In this document: positions 8,367-15,254 of the stretch, piece after piece
Position numbering within the stretch: position 1 is the stretch's first letter
Layout: each line of letters opens with the position of its first letter
Origin: Tahibacter soli
Lineage (GTDB): Bacteria > Pseudomonadota > Gammaproteobacteria > Xanthomonadales > Rhodanobacteraceae
Direction: 5' to 3'
DNA: 64,000 nt
NCBI RefSeq assembly: GCF_025717065.2
Contig: NZ_JAOVZO020000020.1
Span: 620,001-684,000, forward strand
Made by a program: the position numbers and the translations under genes
Notes under the pieces: model-generated
The model's database searches: none
What the model saw: only the letters and a program-made list of their open reading frames with translations
What the model was told of the DNA's origin: nothing

Positions 8367-9407
8367 GTGAAAACCTTCGCCACCGCCCCCGCCCCGCACT
8401 GGCCCGCGCCGACCAGCGTGCGCCGGGTGATGCTCGACGTGCTGATCGCGCTCGTGCCCGGCGTCGCCCTGCACGTCTTCTTCTTCGGCCCGGCGATCCT
8501 CGTGCAGATCGCACTCGCGACCGGGTTCGCCGTCGCGCTCGAAGCGGCGATGCTGCGCGCGCGCGGCGCGCCGCTGCGGCCGTTTCTCGGCGACCTTTCG
8601 GCACCGGTCACGGCGGTACTTTTTGCGTTGTGCATTCCTCCGCTGAGTCCGTGGTGGATCGCGCTCGCCGGCATGACCGTCGCGATCGCGCTGGCCAAGC
8701 ACGCGTACGGCGGCCTCGGCCGCAACTTGTTCAACCCGGCGATGGCCGGCTATGCGATCGTGCTCGTCGCGTTTCCGCTCGACATGACGCGCTGGCTCGC
8801 GCCGGCGCCGCTCGACGTCGCGCCGGTCGCGTTCCTCGACGCGCTGCACGCGATCTTCACCGGCGCCCTGCCCGCGCCGCTCGCGTGGGACACGGTCGCT
8901 TCGGCGACGCCGCTCGACATCGTGCGCACGCTCGCGTCGAAAGACCTCATGATCGGCGAGATTCGCGCGAACCCCGCGTTCGGCGATTTCGGCGGCAAGG
9001 GCTGGGAGTGGATCGCCAACGCGTACGCGCTCGGCGGCTTCTACCTCCTGTGGCGCCGCGTGATCCACTGGCAGGTGCCGGTCGCGGTGATCGGCAGCGT
9101 CGTCGCACTGTCGGTGCCGTTCTGGCTCGCCGACGCCGACCGTCATCCGTTTCCGCTGCAGCACGTGTTTTCCGGCGGCCTCGTGCTCGCGGCGTTCTTC
9201 ATCGCGACCGACCCCGTCACCGGCTGCGCGACGCCGCGCGGACGGCTCGCGTTCGGTGCCGGCGTCGGCGTGCTGACGCTCGTGATCCGGCGCTGGGGCG
9301 CGTATCCCGACGGCGTCGCGTTCGCCGTGCTGATCATGAACTGCGCCGCGCCGCTGATCGATCGCTACACGCGACCGCGCGTGTTCGGGCACGGCCGCCA
9401 TGCGTAG
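8367..9407 (+). CDS. rnfD: Ion-translocating oxidoreductase subunit RnfD/RsxD
   Basis: RnfD is an integral membrane subunit that carries covalently bound FMN. The 346 residues contain about ten hydrophobic helices. SATPLDIVRTLAS resembles the S(G)ATPL flavinylation site of RnfD/NqrB proteins, with Thr as the attachment residue, and NLFNPAMAGYAIVL and FFIATDPVTGC are conserved family stretches. The GTG at 8367 is preferred because the upstream part of the open frame is repeat-element sequence with no family similarity, and because a purine block lies 9 bp before it. The stop overlaps the start of rnfG by 8 bp, which suggests translational coupling. Confidence 0.92.
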   Translation: MKTFATAPAPHWPAPTSVRRVMLDVLIALVPGVALHVFFFGPAILVQIALATGFAVALEAAMLRARGAPLRPFLGDLSAPVTAVLFALCIPPLSPWWIALAGMTVAIALAKHAYGGLGRNLFNPAMAGYAIVLVAFPLDMTRWLAPAPLDVAPVAFLDALHAIFTGALPAPLAWDTVASATPLDIVRTLASKDLMIGEIRANPAFGDFGGKGWEWIANAYALGGFYLLWRRVIHWQVPVAVIGSVVALSVPFWLADADRHPFPLQHVFSGGLVLAAFFIATDPVTGCATPRGRLAFGAGVGVLTLVIRRWGAYPDGVAFAVLIMNCAAPLIDRYTRPRVFGHGRHA

Positions 9408-9993
9408 CGGCGTACGCGCGCTCGCCGTCGCGCTGCCCGCCTGCGCCGCGCTGCTCGCGATTGCGACCTGGGCGACGCACGCGCGCATCGAGCGCGAAGC
9501 GCATCGCCACGCGCTCGCGCTGCTCGCGAGCGTGCTGCCGCCCGACGCGTACGACAACGATCCGCTCGCCGACCGTACGGCCGTGACGCAACCCGACGCG
9601 TTCGGCACGCGCGAGCCGGCGAACGTGCTGCGCGGCCGGCTCGGCGGCAAGCCGAGCGCGGTCGTCGTCGACGCGGTCGCACAGGGCTATGCCGGGCCGA
9701 TACGCCTCGTCGTCGGCGTGCGCTACGACGGCGGCGTCGCCGGTGTGCGCATTGTGGAACATGCCGAAACGCCGGGACTCGGCGACGCGTTCGCCACCGA
9801 CGGCGGCGCGTGGCTCGCGCGCTTTCGCGATCGCGGCGCCGACGCGCGCTGGGCCGTGAAGAAGGACGACGGCGACTTCGACCAGTTCGCCGGCGCGACG
9901 ATCACGCCCCGCGCGATCGTCGCGGCCGTGCGCAAGGCGCGCGAATACTGCACGGCGAACCGCGACGCGTTGTTCGCCGCGCCGGAAAAGTAG
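9400..9993 (+). CDS. rnfG: Ion-translocating oxidoreductase subunit RnfG/RsxG
   Basis: RnfG is anchored by one N-terminal helix and exposes an FMN-binding domain to the periplasm. This 197-residue copy has the anchor at residues about 7-24, the RLVVGVRYDGGVAGVRIVEHAETPGLGD core typical of FMN_bind domains, and FAGATITPRAIVAAV, where the Thr of GAT is the expected FMN phosphoester site. The family consensus there is SGAT; Ala replaces the Ser. It overlaps the end of rnfD and ends 9 bp before rnfE, in a single co-transcribed block. Confidence 0.93.
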   Translation: MRSGVRALAVALPACAALLAIATWATHARIEREAHRHALALLASVLPPDAYDNDPLADRTAVTQPDAFGTREPANVLRGRLGGKPSAVVVDAVAQGYAGPIRLVVGVRYDGGVAGVRIVEHAETPGLGDAFATDGGAWLARFRDRGADARWAVKKDDGDFDQFAGATITPRAIVAAVRKAREYCTANRDALFAAPEK

Positions 9994-10002
9994 AATCGCG
10001 CG

Positions 10003-10509
10003 ATGAACGAGATCCATCGCGACCATGCCTTGTTGCTCGGCGCCCTGCCGCTCGCCGCCGTCGCGACCGACGCCGGCCGTGCCGCGGGGCTTGCGGCCGC
10101 CGTCGTCGTCGCGTCGTTGATCGCGATGGCGCTCGCCGCCGCAACGCGTGTCGCCGCGCGCGGCGCGATCGGCATGCCGGCGTTCGCGCTCGTCCTCGCG
10201 ACCGCGGTCGGCGTCGCGGGGCTCGCGCTCGCGGCGTGGCGCTATCCGCTGTACCGGCCGATCGCCGCGGCGCTGCCGCTCGTCGTCGCGAACGTCGCGT
10301 GGCTCGCGCGGTGCCGCGACGCGCCGCTCGCCGCGTGGCGAGGGCCGGTGCTGGTCGCACTGCTCGTACTCGTCGTCGGCGTGCTGCGCGACGCGCCGTT
10401 GCCGGCCGCGCTCGCGACGCTCGCCGCGACGCCGGCCGGCATCTTCATCCTGCTTGCGCTCGGCCTGGCCGCGCGTCAGGCGCTCACTCGAGAATCCGCC
10501 GCCGCATGA
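10003..10509 (+). CDS. rnfE: RnfE-like membrane protein, shortened and lacking the family cysteines
   Basis: Its place between rnfG and nth, and a run of five or six hydrophobic helices, identify it as the RnfE position of the cluster. At 168 residues it is much shorter than usual RnfE (about 200-230). Two stretches align with RnfE hallmarks but have lost the cysteines: LLGALPLAAVA (residues 11-21) where the family has LLGLCPLLAVT, and LVVANVAWLARC (93-104) where the family has a TNC...GRA motif. In RnfA/RnfE pairs those cysteines bind an intramembrane 2Fe-2S cluster. C104 is the only cysteine and is not in the motif position. The gene may be a divergent functional variant or decaying. ATGA overlap couples it to nth. 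Confidence 0.75.
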   Translation: MNEIHRDHALLLGALPLAAVATDAGRAAGLAAAVVVASLIAMALAAATRVAARGAIGMPAFALVLATAVGVAGLALAAWRYPLYRPIAAALPLVVANVAWLARCRDAPLAAWRGPVLVALLVLVVGVLRDAPLPAALATLAATPAGIFILLALGLAARQALTRESAAA

Positions 10510-11141
10510 ACGCCGCGAAGCGCACCGAAATCTTCAGCCGCCTGCGCGAGATCAACCCGCACCCGACGACGGAGCTCGACTACTCGACGCCGTTCGAGCT
10601 GCTCGTCGCCGTCACGCTGTCGGCGCAGGCGACCGACGTCGGCGTCAACAAGGCGACGAAGAAGCTGTTCCCGGTGGCGAACACGCCGCAGGCGATCGCC
10701 GATCTCGGCGAAGAAGGGCTCAAGCGCTACATCTCGACGATCGGGCTGTACAACGCGAAGGCGAAGAACGTGGTCGCGACGAGCCGCATCCTCGTCGAAC
10801 AGTACGACGGCGAAGTGCCGCGCACGCGCGAAGCGCTCGAAGCGCTGCCGGGCGTCGGGCGCAAGACGGCGAACGTCGTGCTGAACACCGCATTCGGCGA
10901 GGCGACGATCGCGGTCGACACGCATATCTTTCGCGTCGCGAACCGCACGGGCCTTGCGCCGGGCAAAACCGTTCGCGCGGTGGAAGACAAACTGGAAAAA
11001 ACCACACCGCAAGAATTCAAGCGCGACGCGCACCACTGGCTGATCCTGCACGGGCGTTACGTGTGCAAGGCGCGCAAACCGGCGTGTCCGGAGTGTGTGA
11101 TTCGGGATTTGTGCGAGTACAAGGACAAGACGCCGAGCTAA
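10506..11141 (+). CDS. nth: Endonuclease III (DNA glycosylase/AP lyase)
   Basis: Nth removes oxidised pyrimidines and nicks the abasic site. The 211 residues contain the helix-hairpin-helix LPGVGRKTANVVL with its catalytic Lys, the catalytic Asp in VDTHIFRVANR, and the C-terminal 4Fe-4S loop with cysteines spaced C-x6-C-x2-C-x5-C (CKARKPACPECVIRDLC). Length is the same as E. coli Nth. The start codon overlaps the rnfE stop. The rnf-nth arrangement is conserved in gammaproteobacteria and may reflect shared iron-sulfur biology. Confidence 0.97.
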   Translation: MNAAKRTEIFSRLREINPHPTTELDYSTPFELLVAVTLSAQATDVGVNKATKKLFPVANTPQAIADLGEEGLKRYISTIGLYNAKAKNVVATSRILVEQYDGEVPRTREALEALPGVGRKTANVVLNTAFGEATIAVDTHIFRVANRTGLAPGKTVRAVEDKLEKTTPQEFKRDAHHWLILHGRYVCKARKPACPECVIRDLCEYKDKTPS

Positions 11142-11270
11142 GCTCGGACAGGCGTCGGCGAGCAACCTGCTTCGTCGATACGCGGGATGTCGACCGAACC
11201 GGATGTCCCGGTCCGGTCGACTGTTCCGTCTGAAACGACAAATGGACAATCTCGTCGTTTCGAAGGGCGG
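11142..11270. other. Intergenic boundary with two inverted repeats
   Basis: No gene is visible between nth and the minus-strand islet. Two 8-bp inverted repeats are present: GTCGACCG/CGGTCGAC at 11189-11196/11214-11221 and GAAACGAC/GTCGTTTC at 11232-11239/11254-11261. Neither has a T-run. They could be weak terminators or simple remnants at an islet edge. Confidence 0.4.
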
Positions 11271-11588
11271 CTACGAAGGCGCGCCGTCGCCGCGGCCGTT
11301 CCTTTTCCAGAGTTCACTTCTGGCCCCGGAAAAAGCTGGGGCCCTCGAGAGGTCGTCGAGACTCCCAAACCCAGGGAGCGTGGACTTCAGACCTTCGACC
11401 AGTTCGGCAAAATTCTTGTCGAACCCCGAAACCCAGGACTCCTCGCCATTGCTGCCAATAAAGACAAGCACAACTTCATCGTGAGTCACGGCATCTCGTG
11501 ACACCGCAACCACACGCTGGACTTGTGCAAGCTCAATCAGAGTGCGATGGAACGGCCCAGTCCTTCGTACGATCGTACCGTCGACCAA
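11271..11588 (-). CDS. Small unknown protein, start uncertain (possibly frameshifted at codon 2)
   Basis: I do not recognise the family. The frame encodes a compact soluble domain with a clear protein-like pattern (RTGPFHRTLIELAQVQRVVAVSRD, then VVLVFIGSNGEESWVSGF). The earliest in-frame start is a TTG at 11588, but plausible coding sequence (KSTKIYFETNIT) continues upstream to 11627 and then meets a TGA. The nearby ATG at 11631 is out of frame by one base; removing one A would give M-A-K-S-T-K-I-Y-F. So the gene is either read from the TTG or broken by a one-base insertion. It ends the minus-strand islet and lies 11 bp after the preceding gene's stop if the ATG is counted. Confidence 0.55.
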   Translation of the reverse strand: MVDGTIVRRTGPFHRTLIELAQVQRVVAVSRDAVTHDEVVLVFIGSNGEESWVSGFDKNFAELVEGLKSTLPGFGSLDDLSRAPAFSGARSELWKRNGRGDGAPS

Positions 11589-11641
11589 TGTGATGTTGGT
11601 TTCAAAATAGATTTTCGTTGATTTGGCTCATGGTTGGTCGA

Positions 11642-11896
11642 TCAGTCGTAGCCCAACGGAAACCAGATGCCTCTCCATACGACGACGCCCATGTTTGGAC
11701 GAATGCGCAGGTCCTCGATCCTCGAAACATCGATGTCCGCTTCCATATCGGCTACGGTGAAGGCGACTCCTCGGAACACCTTCTCACGCAACAGGCTCAT
11801 CGCATCATCCGCAGAGCGGGCGGTGACGCCGCAGCCGAGCCGCAGCGCATCGATCGGTATAGGTTCCCGGAATCGGATCCAATATCTCGTCAGCAT
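11642..11896 (-). CDS. Small unknown protein (84 aa), islet gene
   Basis: A short acidic protein with no signal or membrane span. It starts at an ATG preceded by a strong Shine-Dalgarno (ggaggggag, about 3 bp away), which supports it as a real gene. Recognisable stretches are YWIRF, RLGCGVTARSADDAMSLLRE, and the C-terminal RPNMGVVVWRGIWFPLGYD. I recall similar hypothetical proteins near toxin or immunity loci, but I cannot name a family and infer nothing firm about function. Codon use is less GC-biased than neighbouring core genes. Confidence 0.65.
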   Translation of the reverse strand: MLTRYWIRFREPIPIDALRLGCGVTARSADDAMSLLREKVFRGVAFTVADMEADIDVSRIEDLRIRPNMGVVVWRGIWFPLGYD

Positions 11897-12013
11897 TTCT
11901 CCCCTCCGACTTCAAAGACACGCCGGCGGACGTTCCGGGCGAGGCGCCCCACCATACGGAGCGCAAACAACTCAACCGCGCGCCGGGTCGCCTCGACACG
12001 CGATCGCGCATCG

Positions 12014-12211
12014 TTACGACTTTTTGAATACTGAAAAATACCAGTATACAAAGAACGAACTACTTAAGAACACAAACAGAAGCAAGCATTTGACGCCCGT
12101 CCATATCTCGGCGCGGTATGCGAAGAAAGCACAGAAGACGAGCCCGACGGCAACCAGCGCCAGCCACTCGATGACGTGCCTCTTGAGAAGATCAGCGCGT
12201 TTTTTGTCCAT
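12014..12211 (-). CDS. Small two-span membrane protein (65 aa), islet gene
   Basis: After a basic start (MDKKRADLLKRH) come two hydrophobic helices (about residues 13-31 and 39-58) separated by RAEIWTG, and a short FSVFKKS end. No family is recognised. The ATG at 12211 is preferred over an upstream TTG because the charged N-terminus leads directly into the first helix. The gene is markedly AT-richer than the surrounding chromosome, which fits acquired DNA. It could be an immunity-type inner-membrane protein, but this is speculative. Confidence 0.6.
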   Translation of the reverse strand: MDKKRADLLKRHVIEWLALVAVGLVFCAFFAYRAEIWTGVKCLLLFVFLSSSFFVYWYFSVFKKS

Positions 12212-12271
12212 GGCGACCGTGTTTGCGTTCAAAGCGGATTCACTCGATCACTTTCCCGCACCACGGCGGCG

Positions 12272-12724
12272 TCAAAGCAGCACGCCCGTTCCGAGCTGCA
12301 CCTGGATGCCGTCGCGCCGCAAATACGCCTCGTCCCAGCGCTGAACCACAACAAGGTATGTTTCCATTTCCGCCATCAGGACCGCACCGACCCGTTCGAA
12401 AGGCATGGCCGAGAAGCATGCCAGCGCTTTCTGAAATCGCACCCCGTAACGCGATCCGTCCGAAACATCGAAGTGCGCGCCTGTCGACAGTTCGTACGGG
12501 GCACCGCGCCAGAAAGTTTCGTAGCGGCGGCCGTCGCCGTCCAGTTCCATCCACAGGTCGAACCAGATCTTGACCGGGCCCGGCCGCTCGATGCGAATTC
12601 TCGGATAGCGTCCTAGCGTCATCGGATCGACGGGGCGAAAGCCGTAACGCTGGCAGTACGCGTCAAAAATCGGCCGCACCTCGTGCAGATGCTCGCCCAA
12701 CGCCGCGTAGTCGGCTTCATTCAT
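12272..12724 (-). CDS. Unknown soluble protein (150 aa), islet gene, possibly immunity-like
   Basis: The protein is acidic and aromatic-rich with segments PIFDAYCQRYGFRPVD, RIRIERPGPVKIWFDLWMELD and VVVQRWDEAYLRRD. The frame is open further upstream, but the ATG at 12724 begins the well-behaved globular part (MNEADYAALGEHLHEV) and the codon usage is consistent from there. No family is recognised. Size, composition and its company of three other short minus-strand genes resemble orphan immunity genes from polymorphic toxin systems; that is only an inference. Confidence 0.65.
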   Translation of the reverse strand: MNEADYAALGEHLHEVRPIFDAYCQRYGFRPVDPMTLGRYPRIRIERPGPVKIWFDLWMELDGDGRRYETFWRGAPYELSTGAHFDVSDGSRYGVRFQKALACFSAMPFERVGAVLMAEMETYLVVVQRWDEAYLRRDGIQVQLGTGVLL

Positions 12725-13093
12725 GACGTCGATTCCGATCGGGTTCGGCGAGAGTTCCGGCGCGGGGATACCGCCCGGCAATACCGCCCGACAATCGACA
12801 GCTCGTTCGAAAAGAAGTGCCCGGGATCCCCGGCGCCGGGATGCGGGGCAGCACGACGTGCGGCTCCCCCAAACCGGCATAAGCTTTCAACCGAGCACCA
12901 TTCGACGCATCCCGGACGCGATGTTGCAATGCAGCCGTACGCCCGAACGCGCGCCGGACCAACGGGAGGTCGGGTGAAAGATCGTGTCGAAACACAACAT
13001 GGCGCGATTCGTGCTTTGCCCCATCGCCGCCGCGGCATTAAAATTGCGTTAGTCGCGGCAGATCCGCTCCAGTTCCCATAACAAGGCAAAACC
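12725..13093. other. Intergenic region upstream of the porin
   Basis: No convincing gene. The right end holds a candidate sigma-70 promoter reading toward the porin: TTGCCC at 13016-13021, 17-bp spacer, TAAAAT at 13039-13044, then aaggcaaa as ribosome-binding site just before the ATG at 13094. The left part is ordinary GC-rich sequence. Confidence 0.4.
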
Positions 13094-14224
13094 ATGTTCA
13101 CGAAACCCGTACTCGCGGGCGCCCTTGCGCTCGCCCTCGCCGGCCCGGCCCAGGCCTACGACTGGCTCAACGACTGGCCGACGAAGTTCAAGACCGACGA
13201 CGGCGTCGAATTCGGCGTTAAGGGCAATTTCCAGTACGACCTCAACGCGTTCAGCGACGAGGTGTCGAATCCGAACATCCAGACGTGGCGCCGCAAGGAG
13301 ACCTATCTCTACGCGAAGAAGAACGGCGTGTGGGAACTGACCGCCGGCTACGATTTCCAGAGCCGCCTGTGGGTCGACGCGTTCTTCCGCATCTTCACGA
13401 AGAACGCCGGCGACTTCCGCATCGGCCAGTCCAAGACCTGGGTCGGCTACGACGAAGGCACCGTCGGCTCGGGCGCCACGACGTTCCTGGAACGCCCGCT
13501 GCCGGTGCAGGCGGTCAACCAGGGCCGCCGCATCGGCCTCGACTGGACCTACGAAAAAGTGCCGGGCGTGATCCTGCAGGCCGGCTACTACTCCGGCGGC
13601 GACTTGAACGGCGACAACGACGGCAACACCTGGGCCGGCCACGTCGTGTGGAATCCGGTCAAGACCGACAAGAGCGTCGTGCACCTGGGCCTCGCAGGCT
13701 CGGTCGAAGAGCGCGACGACGAGGTCGCCCGCTTCCGCGCGCGCCCCGAGGCCAACCTCACGGCGCTGCGCTTCGTCGACACCGGCAATCTCGCCGGCAC
13801 CGACCGCATCAACCGCTTCGGCGTCGAAGGCGCGTGGGCCGAAGGTCCGTTCTCGGTCGTCGGCGAATGGCTGCAGATCAGCGCGAACCGCGACAACCGT
13901 CCGGACTACGTCGGCGACGGCTACTACGTGTACGGCAGCTGGGTCGTCACCGGGGAGTCGCGCGCGTACAAGAGCGGCGCGTTCGGCAACGTCAAGCCGG
14001 CCAATCCGTGGGGCGCCGTCGAACTCGCGCTGCGCTATTCGCAGCTCGACCTCAACGACGGCCTGGTCAAGGGCGGCAAGCAGCACGACTGGACGTTCGG
14101 CGCGAACTGGTACCTCGGCACGCACCTGAAGCTGCAGGCGAACTACATTCGCGCGACCAGCGAGCGCGGCAATCTCTCGGTCGATCCGAACATCACCGAA
14201 GTGCGCGCGCAGGTCTACTTCTGA
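13094..14224 (+). CDS. Phosphate-selective porin O/P family outer-membrane protein
   Basis: A 376-residue beta-barrel protein with a cleavable signal peptide (residues 1-21, cut after AQA). Alternating aromatic/hydrophobic strands continue to the end, and the last residue is Phe (QVYF), the usual BAM-recognition C-terminus. The order of motifs (KGNFQYDLNAF, RRKETYLYAKKNGVWELTAGYDF, RIGQSKTW, LERPLPVQAV, RRIGLDW) matches the OprO/OprP family, which forms trimeric channels for phosphate, polyphosphate or other anions. The actual substrate cannot be read from the sequence. It is monocistronic, flanked by its own promoter candidate and terminator. Confidence 0.9.
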   Translation: MFTKPVLAGALALALAGPAQAYDWLNDWPTKFKTDDGVEFGVKGNFQYDLNAFSDEVSNPNIQTWRRKETYLYAKKNGVWELTAGYDFQSRLWVDAFFRIFTKNAGDFRIGQSKTWVGYDEGTVGSGATTFLERPLPVQAVNQGRRIGLDWTYEKVPGVILQAGYYSGGDLNGDNDGNTWAGHVVWNPVKTDKSVVHLGLAGSVEERDDEVARFRARPEANLTALRFVDTGNLAGTDRINRFGVEGAWAEGPFSVVGEWLQISANRDNRPDYVGDGYYVYGSWVVTGESRAYKSGAFGNVKPANPWGAVELALRYSQLDLNDGLVKGGKQHDWTFGANWYLGTHLKLQANYIRATSERGNLSVDPNITEVRAQVYF

Positions 14225-14307
14225 CCGTCATCTAGGGCGCCGCACGGCCGGCGCCTCGTCGCAACGCGTGCACGTCTCATCGGCACGAGTTTGCGAAAAC
14301 TGCCGAC

Positions 14308-14342
14308 AAGGGGCGCGGAGCAATCCGCGCCCTTTGCTTTTG
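14308..14342 (+). terminator. Intrinsic terminator after the porin gene
   Basis: A GC-rich stem (aaggggcgcgga / tccgcgcccttt, loop gcaa) is followed by a T-rich tail (tgctttt), 85 bp past the porin stop. Confidence 0.7.
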
Positions 14343-14773
14343 CGACCATCCGTCGCGCCGGACGTCGCGGGTCGGCGACGATTCACGCGGATCGTCGCGC
14401 ACGCAAGCGATTGATCGGCCAAGCGAAGATTGCGCATCCGCCCGCACCGCGCCGGAACAATGGCAAGATGCGCCTTTTTCCACGAACGACTTCTTAACGG
14501 TGCGGCGCGTATGAAAGCTTTTGCGATCAGCCCGGGTCTTGAATGCGCGACGGACGACAACCGCGTCGCCCGTTGATTGCCACTCACGATCCGGCGCCTT
14601 GCACTGCAGCATCGCATCCGCTTGTGAGCCGCAATACGTAAGGCATAACGTTATCGTCCCGCGCGGACGGAGGGCAGACCTCAAGGCAGGTTCTCCCACG
14701 CGCGAGGCGGTGCAGCTGCAACCGCAGCCGATACCCCTGCGAGCTCGCGCTCGCCCACCACGGAGAACTTGCA
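14343..14773. other. Leader/promoter region of the RiPP cluster
   Basis: No gene is convincing in this 430-bp stretch. It contains a perfect 10-bp palindrome ATAACGTTAT at 14645-14654, notable in GC-rich DNA and 120 bp before the precursor start, and cggag at 14760-14764 as the ribosome-binding site. Bufferin-type operons are often driven by ECF sigma factors under copper or other stress, but I see no promoter I can assign with confidence. Confidence 0.4.
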
Positions 14774-15244
14774 ATGTCCACGAAGATCGCGAAACCGCTG
14801 ACCCTCGCCTTCATCGGCAGCCTGTCCGTCGCGTCGCTCGCGCACGCCGACACCGCGTTCCAGCTCAACCAGCTCGCCGGCGGCTACATGACCACCGGCT
14901 TCGGCGAGGGCAAGTGCGGCGAAGGCAAGTGCGGCGTCGCCAAGATGGATACGAACAAGGACGGCTCGGTGTCGAAGGCCGAGTTCGACGCAGCCGGCGG
15001 CAAGAAGTTCGACGCCATCGACACCGACAAGAACGGCTCGATCAGCGAAGCCGAGTTCGCCGCCCACATGAAGGCGCACGAAGGCAAGTGCGGCGAAGGC
15101 AAGTGCGGCGGCGCCAAGAAGTCGGCCGAAGGTTCCTGCGGCGGCGACAAGGGCGACAAGAAGGCAACCGAAGCCGCCGCCGGCGCCAAGAAGAAGGCCG
15201 GTGAAGGCAAGTGCGGCGAAGGCAAGTGCGGCGGCAGCATGTAA
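14774..15244 (+). CDS. HvfA/bufferin-type RiPP precursor with two EF-hand loops
   Basis: A 156-residue secreted precursor. The signal peptide runs to AHA (residues 23-25). Then comes [11 protein letters not shown], typical of HvfA/BufA-like precursors. Six EGKCG motifs occur as three tandem pairs (residues 45-54, 103-112, 144-153) plus one EGSCG (119-123), giving seven cysteines in total. Between the first and second pairs lie two canonical EF-hand loops, [12 protein letters not shown] (59-70) and [12 protein letters not shown] (83-94). In studied relatives the DUF692/DUF2063 enzyme pair converts EGKCG cysteines to oxazolone/thioamide or thiooxazole groups that bind copper. Here copper-type and calcium-type ligand sites sit in one chain. 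The stop codon overlaps the ribosome-binding site of the next gene (taaggag), so the two are translationally coupled. The EF-hand fusion is the unusual point. Confidence 0.88.
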   Translation: MSTKIAKPLTLAFIGSLSVASLAHADTAFQLNQLAGGYMTTGFGEGKCGEGKCGVAKMDTNKDGSVSKAEFDAAGGKKFDAIDTDKNGSISEAEFAAHMKAHEGKCGEGKCGGAKKSAEGSCGGDKGDKKATEAAAGAKKKAGEGKCGEGKCGGSM

Positions 15245-15254
15245 GGAGTCCGCG

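Noticed and set aside
6519-9650. 1043-codon minus-strand open frame opposite the rnf genes
   Set aside because: Composition is typical of an antisense shadow in GC-rich DNA; the plus strand carries recognisable rnf proteins.
14343-14773. Search for an sRNA or riboswitch in the leader of the RiPP cluster
   Set aside because: Only a 10-bp palindrome and a ribosome-binding site were found; no recognisable RNA architecture.
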